Source: an uncultured Prevotella sp. (GTDB taxonomy: Bacteria > Bacteroidota > Bacteroidia > Bacteroidales > Bacteroidaceae). From it: 37,137 nt of DNA. Location: positions 1 through 37,137 of the forward strand of contig URJQ01000008.1 in the NCBI GenBank assembly GCA_900548195.1, read 5' to 3'. Of the stretch, positions 29,761 to 37,137 are shown one piece after another (the first letter of the stretch is position 1; each line of letters starts with the position of its first letter). The notes below the pieces were generated by a model. That model saw only the letters and a program-made list of their open reading frames with translations. It ran no database searches and was not told the origin of the DNA. Both the position numbers and the translations under genes were made by a program.

Positions 29761-30888
29761 TTACTTATTTGCGAAGCGTTTTGCTTGTTCTGCGATGAGT
29801 TCTTTATCATCGAAATAATCAATTCGCATTGCATGGCGAACTTCCTCAAGGGTCTTACGACCGACCTCACGTGCTGCTTCTGTACCTTTCCTGAGAATTT
29901 CATATACGCCAGGAATATCCTTTTCGTACTCAGCACGACGCTGGCGCATTGGCTCCAGACGATCATTCAGCACATTAAGAAGGAATTTCTTACAAGTTCC
30001 GTCTCCAAGACCACCACGACAATAGTGCTCCTTCATCTCATCAAGGTTTTTATAATCAGGAAGGTATTTCTCGAAATCGCTATCAAGGCAGAACGCATCC
30101 AGATAAACAAAGACAGTATTTTGATACTGATGTTCATTGCCTTCTTCGTCGGTATAAGTGCCCTGGAGATGACCTGGATCCTCAATGTTAAGATGCTGAG
30201 GGTCAGTAAACATAGAGTTTACCTTCTTCTTTAAATCTTTTGGAGAATCTGAAAGATAGATACAGTTTCCTAAAGACTTAGACATCTTAGCCTTGCCATC
30301 AGTACCAGGAAGACGAAGACAAGCAGCATTCTCTGGAAGAAGAATCTTAGGCTCTATGAGAGTTTCACCATATACATGATTAAAACGACGAACAATCTCG
30401 TTTGTCTGCTCAAGCATAGGTTTCTGATCCTCACCTACAGGGACAGTAGTTGCCTTAAATAGAGTAATGTCAGCAGCCTGAGATATAGGATAACAGAAGA
30501 ATCCTGTTGGTGTACCACCTTCGAATTTACGCATTTCAAGCTCAGTCTTTACAGTAGGATTACGCTGAAGACGCTGAACGGAAACAAGGTTCATATAATA
30601 GAATGTGAGTTCTGTTAACTCTGGAACGGCTGATTGAATGAAAATATTACACTTCTCTGGGTCGAGACCAGCAGCGAGATAATCGAGTGCCACCTCTATG
30701 ACATTCTGACGAATCTTTTCAGGATTATCAGCGTTATCAGTTAAAGCCTGTGCATCAGCAATCATGATAAAAATCTTATCGAACTCACCTGAATTTTGAA
30801 GTTCTACACGACGGCGAAGCGAACCGACATAATGTCCAATATGGAGTTTTCCTGTAGGACGATCACCTGTAAGAATAATCTTTTCCAT
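29761..30888 (-). CDS. trpS: Tryptophanyl-tRNA synthetase
   Basis: 375 residues, about 40 longer than the E. coli enzyme. Class I synthetase charging tRNA-Trp. HIGH is at 16-19 (GKLHIGHYVGSL) and KMSKS at 201-205 (DGKAKMSKSLGN). The extra length lies mainly in the C-terminal half, near the DEEGNEHQYQNTVFVYLDAF stretch. It is separated from the HU-LysM gene upstream by 194 nt holding a hairpin terminator and appears to be transcribed alone; no clean -7 box is visible in its leader. Confidence 0.96.
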   Translation of the reverse strand: MEKIILTGDRPTGKLHIGHYVGSLRRRVELQNSGEFDKIFIMIADAQALTDNADNPEKIRQNVIEVALDYLAAGLDPEKCNIFIQSAVPELTELTFYYMNLVSVQRLQRNPTVKTELEMRKFEGGTPTGFFCYPISQAADITLFKATTVPVGEDQKPMLEQTNEIVRRFNHVYGETLIEPKILLPENAACLRLPGTDGKAKMSKSLGNCIYLSDSPKDLKKKVNSMFTDPQHLNIEDPGHLQGTYTDEEGNEHQYQNTVFVYLDAFCLDSDFEKYLPDYKNLDEMKEHYCRGGLGDGTCKKFLLNVLNDRLEPMRQRRAEYEKDIPGVYEILRKGTEAAREVGRKTLEEVRHAMRIDYFDDKELIAEQAKRFANK

Positions 30889-30969
30889 TGTAATATTTAT
30901 AGTTTATATATTTGAGTTGTTTGTTGTTTGATATTATTATTGTTTTGCGATTATATTATTTTTATTCAA

Positions 30970-31002
30970 GAATAGAAAAATAGATTATTTTCGAGAAATA
31001 AT
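30970..31002 (-). terminator. AT-rich hairpin ending the ftsY-rimO-HU operon
   Basis: ATTATTT (30984-30990) and AAATAAT (30996-31002) with loop TCGAG; on the minus strand it is followed by CTATTTTTCTATT. It lies about 80 nt past the HU-LysM stop. The stem is weak (all A-T), so confidence is moderate. Confidence 0.4.
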
Positions 31003-31082
31003 AATGATAGTAGAACTATCACAAAGGAATTATCAATCCAAAACTGGTAAATAAATATCAAATGCCTTGCATCAAAAAATAA

Positions 31083-32561
31083 CTACTTTTTCTTTTTCTT
31101 CAATTGTAGCTGAGGAATCTTGATGCTTTGACCTTCAGAAATTTGAGTAATACCACCATTATATGCCTCTACATAGCATTCCATTCCTTCACCAAGATAA
31201 GTTTTTGATATAGACTTGATGGTCTGTCCTGCACGTACTGTTACGGTTTTCGCAGTACCAACAATAGTGTATGCACCTGTCCTTACTCTTGGGTCAGAAT
31301 CATATTTTTCATTAGAGGAAGATTTTTCTGAATGAAGTGGATTCTCCTTGCCCTCTTTATCCTTCTTATTAGTTACGCTTTCAGCTGGTGGCATAGCAGG
31401 AGAAGAAACCGAATTGGTTTCTTTATTCTTTACTTCTACGTTCTGATTATCTTCATTTCTCTGAACTGAATCAAGAGGATTTGCTGTGGTATTCTTATCA
31501 TTTATAGTTTCATTTTCCACATATTCAGCTGGCTGAACAATATCATTCGTTTGATTTATATTTAAACCGAGCCAATTATTAGTGGCACAGAGATAACCAA
31601 TGACGAAAGCTATTCCTGCAACAAGAATATTGACCACAATCGCATACAGAAGAAATACTTTTTTACAATCATTGTCAGAATCATTAGGGACTTCGTCAAC
31701 AGAATGTTTATTTTCATCCTTTTGTTCTGGTTCTTCCTTCTCTTGTTCATGTGAGGCAGAAAATTCTGCTATAGGTTTAACAACTGCGGACTTCGCTATA
31801 ACGTCATTTTCCTTCTGAGAATTGGATAGGTTATCATTGATAATAGCGTCATCTCTTACTGTTTGAACACTCTGTGAAACTTCCTCTGGAACAGTATTAA
31901 TATCCGAGGCTTGCTCTGAAATCTCAACTATAGAGTTTGACTTATGTGAATAAGCAGAAATAGATGAAACTGTTTTTTGCTTATCATCCACCTCATTCTT
32001 ATCTTCTAAAGTATCACCATCAACAATAGTTTCTGTTTCATCAGACTCAGACTTAACCTTTTCAACTTCTGGCATATTGGTTACCTTCATCGTTTCATCA
32101 AAGCGAGACAGTTCTGAGGATTTATCATTTACATCATTCTCTGCCTTTGATTCTGACGCAAAAGTTTCATTAGCCTCGATAACCTTGTCAATTTCGTCCA
32201 TATCGGAATTTAAATTCTCTCCTAAAGGCATATCATCAAAGTTGACATCATCAGCCAAAACGACAGTCTCAAACTGAGCGAAAGGCTTATTAACAATATC
32301 ACGCATTACAGCATCAGGAGTGAAAGAAATCTTATCATGTCCAGAAATCACAACCCTCTCACCAGTATTGACATTGACACTTTCACGATCACGCACAGCA
32401 GTAACTTTGAAAGTACCAAAACCTTTTATCTTTACCTGACGATCGTTTCTAAGACCCTCAAGTATAGTTTCGACGAAAGCAGAGACAAATAAATCTGCAT
32501 CACGTTGCTTGAGTTCATGTTTCTGAACCAGTATTTTTGCAATATCTTTCAGTGTTGGCAT
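31083..32561 (-). CDS. HU domain - acidic linker - membrane helix - LysM-like domain protein
   Basis: 492 residues in four parts. Residues 1-98 are an HU/IHF-type DNA-binding domain (helical start, VKIKGFGTFKVTAVRDRE at 43-60, beta arm to SFTPDAVMRDIVN). Residues 100-298 are a Glu/Asp/Ser-rich, probably disordered linker. Residues 302-326 form one membrane helix preceded by CKK, which predicts the HU side in the cytoplasm. Residues 327-428 are a second polar linker, and 431-485 a LysM-like fold (YTIVGTAKTVTVRAGQTIKS, then ISKTYLG and GQSIKIPQL), ending in five lysines. The HU arm tip has Val64 where HU proteins usually carry the intercalating Pro. Last gene of an operon after a second HU gene. 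Inferred: links DNA to the envelope. Confidence 0.88.
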   Translation of the reverse strand: MPTLKDIAKILVQKHELKQRDADLFVSAFVETILEGLRNDRQVKIKGFGTFKVTAVRDRESVNVNTGERVVISGHDKISFTPDAVMRDIVNKPFAQFETVVLADDVNFDDMPLGENLNSDMDEIDKVIEANETFASESKAENDVNDKSSELSRFDETMKVTNMPEVEKVKSESDETETIVDGDTLEDKNEVDDKQKTVSSISAYSHKSNSIVEISEQASDINTVPEEVSQSVQTVRDDAIINDNLSNSQKENDVIAKSAVVKPIAEFSASHEQEKEEPEQKDENKHSVDEVPNDSDNDCKKVFLLYAIVVNILVAGIAFVIGYLCATNNWLGLNINQTNDIVQPAEYVENETINDKNTTANPLDSVQRNEDNQNVEVKNKETNSVSSPAMPPAESVTNKKDKEGKENPLHSEKSSSNEKYDSDPRVRTGAYTIVGTAKTVTVRAGQTIKSISKTYLGEGMECYVEAYNGGITQISEGQSIKIPQLQLKKKKK

Positions 32562-32640
32562 TATAAATATATTGATGATGGAGATTGGTGAAGGCTTGAC
32601 TATTTAAATCCGTTATTCTGTTAACTAACAAGAAACAGTA

Positions 32641-32922
32641 CTATTCTAAGTTGTTCATACTATCTTTTACAGAACTGAGGGGTTTGAAATTAACTACAAG
32701 TTTGGGAGGAACAAGCATTCTCTGACCTGTTCCAGGATTATTGATGACTCTTTCCAATCGTTTCTTTACATCAAAGGATCCGAGACGAGCAATAGTCACA
32801 TTTTCCCCTGCTGTCAAAAGTTCAATGATAGCATTTACAGAAGTACGTACCATACGCTGAGTATCATCAGTTTTATAGCCTGTACGTTTGGATAGAGATG
32901 ATATAAATTCCTTATTATTCAT
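32641..32922 (-). CDS. HU-family DNA-binding protein
   Basis: 93 residues, a complete HU fold. The N-terminal helices (NNKEFISSLSKRTGYKTDDT), the VTIARLGSFDVKKR hairpin and the beta arm with the tip NNPGTGQR are all present; Pro63 is the residue that intercalates into DNA in HU and IHF. The C-terminal helix after VNFKPLSSVKDSMN is short. It lies 63 nt after rimO and 79 nt before the HU-LysM gene, so two HU-fold proteins are encoded in tandem. It may act alone, as a homodimer, or pair with the HU domain of its neighbour; the sequence does not decide. Confidence 0.92.
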   Translation of the reverse strand: MNNKEFISSLSKRTGYKTDDTQRMVRTSVNAIIELLTAGENVTIARLGSFDVKKRLERVINNPGTGQRMLVPPKLVVNFKPLSSVKDSMNNLE

Positions 32923-32985
32923 TCTTTATAAGTAGATTGAATATATTCCTCTTCATTTTACAGGAGAAGGAACAAGTCCATATTA

Positions 32986-34311
32986 TTATTTGCTTAGTGA
33001 AATCACATCACCATAAAGATCAAACTCCTCAGCTCCTGTGATTTTTACATCATAGAAACATCCTCTTCTAAGTCTGCGATTTGCAACAGGAATGAGCACT
33101 TCAGGATCGACCTCTGGTGAGCAAAACTCCGTTCTTCCGATGTAATAATCACCTTCTCTGCGGTCAATAATTACGCGAAGAGTTTTACCTACCTTCTCAG
33201 CCTCAATCTCAGCTGATATACTTTGTTGAACTCTCATTAGTTTGCTTAATCGAGCTTCTTTAACTTCTTGAGGGACATCATCTTCATAATGCTCTGCGCT
33301 ATAAGTTCCTTCTTCCTCAGAATAAGCGAAAGCACCCATTCGTTCGAAACGTGCCCACTTCACGAATTCTACAAGTTCCTTGAAATCTTCTTCTGTCTCT
33401 CCTGGGAAACCAACCATAAGAGTAGTTCTCAAATGTATTCCAGGCATTGCTTCACGAAGTTTTTCGATAAGATGCATCGTTTCTTCCTTAGTGGTATTAC
33501 GGTGCATTCTATCAAGCATATGATTGGAAATATGCTGTAATGCTATATCAAGATACTTGCATACATTATCGTGACGACGCATCACTTCAAGCAATTCGAA
33601 TGGAAATTGGTTTGGATAAGCATAATGTAAGCGTATCCATTTGACACCTTTTATCTGCGCCATTTCATCTATTAGTTCAGCGATGTGACGTTTTCCATCA
33701 ATATCCATTCCATAGAAAGTCAACTCTTGAGCGATTACCTGAAATTCCTTTACGCCCTCACTGACAAGACTTTTCACCTCGTCAAGTATTTCTTCCTTTG
33801 GTCTTGATATGTGCTTGCCAGTGATAAGAGGGATTGCACAGTATGCACAACGACGATTACATCCTTCACTTATCTTGATATAAGAATAATGTGAAGGAGT
33901 CGTGTCCATCTTTACCTTAGAGCAGACAGGCAAATTGATAGATACATCCGTTGGCTGAGGTAAATCTTCAAGCAACTGTTTATAGTTGAATTTACCATAA
34001 TATTTATCTACTTGTGGAATTTCAATCTCAAGCTCCTTTTGATATCTCTGTGAGAGACAACCCATCACATAGAGACCATTTATCAAGTTAGCCTCACGAG
34101 CTTGTGCAAATTCCAATATAGTATCAATGCTTTCCTGCTTGGCATCCTCTATAAATCCGCAGGTATTTATGACTACATACTCGCCTTCTACACGCTCTGC
34201 ATCATGCTTACACGTAAAACCTTTACGCTGAAACAAGCGCATAAGTGACTCGCTATCGACAAGATTTTTGGAGCAACCGAGTGTTATAATATCTATTTGA
34301 TTTTTCTTCAT
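32986..34311 (-). CDS. rimO: Ribosomal protein S12 methylthiotransferase
   Basis: 441 residues. Radical-SAM enzyme that adds a methylthio group to an Asp of ribosomal protein S12. The N-terminal MTTase domain has Cys13 (LGCSKNLVDSE), Cys51 and Cys85 for one iron-sulfur cluster; the radical-SAM CxxxCxxC is Cys151, Cys155, Cys158 (CNRRCAYCAIP). A TRAM domain closes the protein. LGCSKNLVDSE and CNRRCAYCAIPLITG favour RimO over the tRNA enzyme MiaB. It lies 29 nt after ftsY and is co-transcribed with it. Confidence 0.95.
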   Translation of the reverse strand: MKKNQIDIITLGCSKNLVDSESLMRLFQRKGFTCKHDAERVEGEYVVINTCGFIEDAKQESIDTILEFAQAREANLINGLYVMGCLSQRYQKELEIEIPQVDKYYGKFNYKQLLEDLPQPTDVSINLPVCSKVKMDTTPSHYSYIKISEGCNRRCAYCAIPLITGKHISRPKEEILDEVKSLVSEGVKEFQVIAQELTFYGMDIDGKRHIAELIDEMAQIKGVKWIRLHYAYPNQFPFELLEVMRRHDNVCKYLDIALQHISNHMLDRMHRNTTKEETMHLIEKLREAMPGIHLRTTLMVGFPGETEEDFKELVEFVKWARFERMGAFAYSEEEGTYSAEHYEDDVPQEVKEARLSKLMRVQQSISAEIEAEKVGKTLRVIIDRREGDYYIGRTEFCSPEVDPEVLIPVANRRLRRGCFYDVKITGAEEFDLYGDVISLSK

Positions 34312-34340
34312 AAACTGTAATACACCAAGGACTTATAGGT

Positions 34341-35294
34341 TTATTCACCAAAAAGGCTATCAACAAACTGACGTTTATTGAATAATTGCAAGTCTTTCAT
34401 GCCCTCACCGAGTCCAATATACTTGACAGGCACCTTGAGTTGATCACTAATTCCAACTACGACACCTCCCTTAGCAGTGCCATCAAGCTTAGTAATAGCC
34501 ATACTTGAGATGTCGGTAACAGCAGCAAACTGTTTTGCTTGTTCAAAAGCATTCTGTCCAGTAGAACCATCGAGCACAAGCATTACCTCATCAGGAGCAT
34601 CAGGCATCACCTTTTTCATTACATCCTTGATTTTCTTCAGCTCATTCATAAGTCCCACCTTATTATGCAATCTGCCAGCAGTATCAATCAGGACTACGTC
34701 AGCTCCATTAGCTTTTGCGGAAGAAATTGTATCAAAAGCGACAGAAGCAGGATCTGAACCCATCTGTTGCTTGATAACGGTTACACCCACACGCTCTCCC
34801 CAAATACACAACTGTTCTACCGCTGCAGCGCGGAATGTATCAGCAGCACCGAGATAAACTTTCTTACCAGCCTGCTTGAACTGCCATGCAAGTTTGCCAA
34901 TAGTAGTGGTTTTTCCCACTCCATTGACACCTACTACAAGGATTACATAAGGTTTATGATCGGAAGGAAGATCCCAATCATCAAGGTCATCTGAATGATT
35001 TTCTGCAAGAAGAGCAGCAATTTCATCACGTAATATGCCATTGAGTTCTTTCGTAGAGACATACTTATCACGTGCCACACGTTCCTCAATGCGTTGTATT
35101 ATCTTCAAAGTAGTGTCAACACCGACATCACTTGTAATAAGCACTTCCTCCAAATCATCGAGTACATCATCATCCACCTTGCTCTTGCCAGCCACGGCAC
35201 GAGCAATCTTATCAAACATACTCTGTTTGGTCTTTTCCAAACCTTTGTCTAATGTCTGCTTCTTTTCCTTATTAAATAAGCCGAAAAATCCCAT
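34341..35294 (-). CDS. ftsY: Signal recognition particle receptor FtsY
   Basis: 317 residues. SRP GTPase receptor that delivers ribosome-nascent chains to the membrane. N domain about 1-100, then the G domain: G1 VGVNGVGKTTT (121-131), DTAGR, and TKLDGTAKGG. The long acidic A domain of E. coli FtsY is absent; the N-terminus MGFFGLFNKEKKQ is the short amphipathic membrane-binding helix instead. First gene of the ftsY-rimO-HU-(HU-LysM) operon, with a candidate promoter about 40 nt upstream, divergent from the acyl-CoA ligase gene. Confidence 0.96.
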   Translation of the reverse strand: MGFFGLFNKEKKQTLDKGLEKTKQSMFDKIARAVAGKSKVDDDVLDDLEEVLITSDVGVDTTLKIIQRIEERVARDKYVSTKELNGILRDEIAALLAENHSDDLDDWDLPSDHKPYVILVVGVNGVGKTTTIGKLAWQFKQAGKKVYLGAADTFRAAAVEQLCIWGERVGVTVIKQQMGSDPASVAFDTISSAKANGADVVLIDTAGRLHNKVGLMNELKKIKDVMKKVMPDAPDEVMLVLDGSTGQNAFEQAKQFAAVTDISSMAITKLDGTAKGGVVVGISDQLKVPVKYIGLGEGMKDLQLFNKRQFVDSLFGE

Positions 35295-35332
35295 ATTTGT
35301 TATTTAGCTCTTGATATTAAGTAAACTTTATG

Positions 35333-35340
35333 CAAAAGTA
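35333..35340 (-). promoter_or_regulatory. Candidate promoter for the ftsY operon
   Basis: TACTTTTG followed by CAT on the minus strand is a perfect -7 box; no TTTG is seen at the -33 distance. The leader to the ftsY ATG is about 35 nt. Confidence 0.48.
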
Positions 35341-35402
35341 AGAAAAAAATACGACATTCTACCCTTAATCGTCGAAAAAAGCAATAATTACACAAAAAGA
35401 AA

Positions 35403-35531
35403 TGCACAAACATCATGTTTTGTGCTATTTTCAGAAGAAAAAGAAGAGGTACAAACAAAAATGTGCACATTTTATTTTGGAATGTGCAGAAAAGTGAGTA
35501 CCTTTGCACAGTAATATATAGATTGTGCAAA
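35403..35531. promoter_or_regulatory. Cluster of TGTGCA boxes over the acyl-CoA ligase promoter
   Basis: TGTGCA or its complement occurs at 35403-35408, in the palindrome ATGTGCACAT (35461-35470), and at 35483-35488, 35505-35510 and 35524-35529. Two perfect inverted repeats result: TGCACATT-N9-AATGTGCA (35464-35488), whose loop holds the -33 element, and TTTGCACA-N13-TGTGCAAA (35503-35531), which overlaps the -7 box. Box spacing of 19-22 bp keeps them on one face of the helix. Candidate operator array for a dimeric regulator. Confidence 0.55.
35476..35506 (+). promoter_or_regulatory. Consensus promoter for the acyl-CoA ligase gene
   Basis: TTTG (35476-35479), 19 nt, TACCTTTG (35499-35506): a full consensus with correct spacing. 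The leader to the ATG at 35541 is about 30 nt. Confidence 0.65.
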
Positions 35532-35540
35532 TATAATAGC

Positions 35541-37137
35541 ATGGAACAAATTAAAAGTTTTAATGCGTGCATAGAAGAGAGCATCAAGAAGCATTGGAAT
35601 CTTGATGCACTTACTGACTACAAAGGAGCTACCCTTCAATATCAGGACGTGGCACGCAAAATAGAGAAACTGCATATCCTATTTGAAAACTGTGGTCTTC
35701 AAAAGGGAGACAAGATTGCTTTATGCGGACGCAATATGAGCAACTGGGCAGTAGCCTTTCTCGCTACATTGACTTACGGCGCTGTGGCCGTACCAATTCT
35801 TCATGAGTTTACTCCCGATCAGATACACAACATCGTCAACCATTCTGAAGCAAAACTGCTCTTTGTAGGCGATGTAGTGGCAACACAGATTGACCCCACC
35901 AAGATGCCCGAACTTGAAGGTATCATCAATATTCCTGACTATTCGCTCATGCTTTCGCGCACTGAGAAACTTACTTATGCGCGTGAACATCTAAACGAAT
36001 TCTTCGGCAAAAAGTTCCCGAAGTATTTCCGTAAAGAGATGATTGAATACTACAAGGAACAGAGTCCTGACGAACTTGCTCTGATCAACTACACATCTGG
36101 CACTACAGGGTTTTCGAAAGGCGTTATGATTCCTTACCGCGCCATGTGGGGCAACCTTGATTTTGCTAATCAGGTAATGTCTAAAATACTAAAGCCCGGA
36201 GGAAATACTATCAGTATTCTCCCTATGGCTCATATGTATGGAATGGCATTTGAATTCATAGTAGAGTTCATGTCTGGTTGTCATATCTTCTATCTTACGC
36301 GCATTCCGTCCCCTGCTGTGGTAGCACAGGCTTTCTCAGACATTAAGCCTATCATTATTATTGCAGTGCCTTTGGTTATTGAGAAGATTATCAAGAAGAA
36401 GGTATTGCCTAAACTTGACACACCAGCAATGAGAATTTTACTCCATACTCCTTTCGTTTCGCGTAAGGTAAGGGAGAAGATTAGAACTCAGGTATATAAG
36501 GCTTTTGGTGGAAAACTCTATGAGATTATCATCGGAGGCGCTGCATTCAATCAGGAGGTGGAACAATTCCTCAAGTCTATCGATTTTCCATTCACAGTAG
36601 GTTATGGAGCAACTGAGTGTGCTCCTATCATCTGTTATAATGATTGGCACGACCATGTACCTACTTCATGTGGTAAAGCCGTAGTACACATGGAGGTAAA
36701 GATTAACTCTGCAGATCCACGAAACATCCCTGGAGAGATTCTTACTCGCGGAATGAATGTAATGCTTGGTTATTTCAAGAATGAAGAAGCCACTGCTGCC
36801 GCTCTTGACAAGGAAGGCTGGTACCATACTGGCGACCTCGGCGTTATAGACGAGAATGGTAATGTTTACATAAAAGGACGCAGTAAGAATATGCTTCTTG
36901 GAGCTAGCGGACAGAATATTTTCCCAGAAGAGATAGAGGACGCACTCAACTCCCTGCCTATGATAGTAGAAAGCATTGTAGTTCAGCGTGGTGACAAACT
37001 CGTAGGATTGGTACATCCTGACATGGAAGTAGCAAAGACTCAGAATATGAATATGGAGCAGATTAAGACATTGATGGAACAAAATCGCCAAACTCTCAAT
37101 GCCACACAGCCACCATACTGCAAACTATCTGCCATCG
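35541..37137 (+). CDS. AMP-forming acyl-CoA ligase, C-terminal end cut by the window
   Basis: 532 codons are visible from the ATG at 35541; the frame stays open to the edge. ANL-superfamily motifs: the P-loop YTSGTTGFSKG (184-194), VGYGATECAP, and the hinge region with YHTGDLGVIDENG followed by GRSKNMLLGASGQN. It activates a carboxylic acid, probably a long-chain fatty acid, to acyl-AMP and then acyl-CoA. The LLGASGQNIFPEEIED segment is typical of long-chain fatty acid ligases in this phylum. The C-terminal catalytic Lys region is near or beyond the edge. Divergent from ftsY; an array of TGTGCA dyads at its promoter suggests regulation. Confidence 0.9.
   Translation, partial: MEQIKSFNACIEESIKKHWNLDALTDYKGATLQYQDVARKIEKLHILFENCGLQKGDKIALCGRNMSNWAVAFLATLTYGAVAVPILHEFTPDQIHNIVNHSEAKLLFVGDVVATQIDPTKMPELEGIINIPDYSLMLSRTEKLTYAREHLNEFFGKKFPKYFRKEMIEYYKEQSPDELALINYTSGTTGFSKGVMIPYRAMWGNLDFANQVMSKILKPGGNTISILPMAHMYGMAFEFIVEFMSGCHIFYLTRIPSPAVVAQAFSDIKPIIIIAVPLVIEKIIKKKVLPKLDTPAMRILLHTPFVSRKVREKIRTQVYKAFGGKLYEIIIGGAAFNQEVEQFLKSIDFPFTVGYGATECAPIICYNDWHDHVPTSCGKAVVHMEVKINSADPRNIPGEILTRGMNVMLGYFKNEEATAAALDKEGWYHTGDLGVIDENGNVYIKGRSKNMLLGASGQNIFPEEIEDALNSLPMIVESIVVQRGDKLVGLVHPDMEVAKTQNMNMEQIKTLMEQNRQTLNATQPPYCKLSAI

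Overview
The window looks like a chromosomal segment of a Bacteroidales bacterium, most likely Prevotellaceae. Evidence: low GC, AT-rich spacers, Bacteroidetes-type promoters (-33 TTTG, -7 TAnnTTTG) instead of sigma-70 boxes, almost no Shine-Dalgarno sequences, the Bacteroidetes ATP synthase gene order (atpD-atpC-atpI-like-atpB-atpE-atpF-atpH-atpA-atpG), a subunit a with a signal peptide and periplasmic extension, and a MoxR/DUF58/BatD-like aerotolerance cluster. Genus is inferred from gene content. I see no tRNA, rRNA, insertion sequence, prophage or CRISPR array.

Layout. 1-2370 (minus): start of a Bat cluster, read moxR, DUF58 protein, then a BatD-like exported protein cut by the window edge. 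2371-3048: hairpin-rich gene-free DNA. 3049-5562 (minus): nhaD then pfkA. 5563-5914: gene-free, with the strong terminator of the ATP synthase operon. 5915-13710 (minus): complete nine-gene F1Fo ATP synthase operon. 14055-18935 (minus): FHS sugar permease, a long spacer with a 22-bp periodic repeat, dapA, a DMT permease and truA. 19058-22735 (plus): pheT, a YebC-family gene and a TSCPD-domain gene. 22940-23584 (minus): exported YhcH-family protein. 23706-29519 (plus): rsmG, an MBL hydrolase, ruvC, a twin-ABC ATPase, an exported GHL10 glycosidase-like protein, and a small lysine-repeat winged-helix protein. 29761-35294 (minus): ftsY, rimO, an HU protein and an HU-membrane-LysM protein, followed by a separate trpS. 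35541-end (plus): an AMP-forming acyl-CoA ligase, truncated by the window edge.

Most genes are housekeeping: energy coupling (ATP synthase, NhaD), glycolysis (PfkA), lysine and cell-wall precursor synthesis (DapA), translation (PheT, TrpS, TruA, RsmG, RimO), recombination (RuvC) and membrane targeting (FtsY).

The most unusual items are two DNA-binding architectures. One is a 492-residue protein with an HU fold, a long acidic linker, one membrane helix and a C-terminal LysM-like domain, which could tie the nucleoid to the cell wall. The other is a 102-residue winged-helix protein with five KK doublets at an exact six-residue period. Notable non-coding signals are a cluster of TGTGCA boxes over the acyl-CoA ligase promoter, a near-perfect 22-bp inverted repeat before the winged-helix gene, paired inverted repeats inside the atp operon, and the 22-bp periodic array near 15700. 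Coordinates, motifs and repeats were read by eye; no alignment, folding or database search was run.
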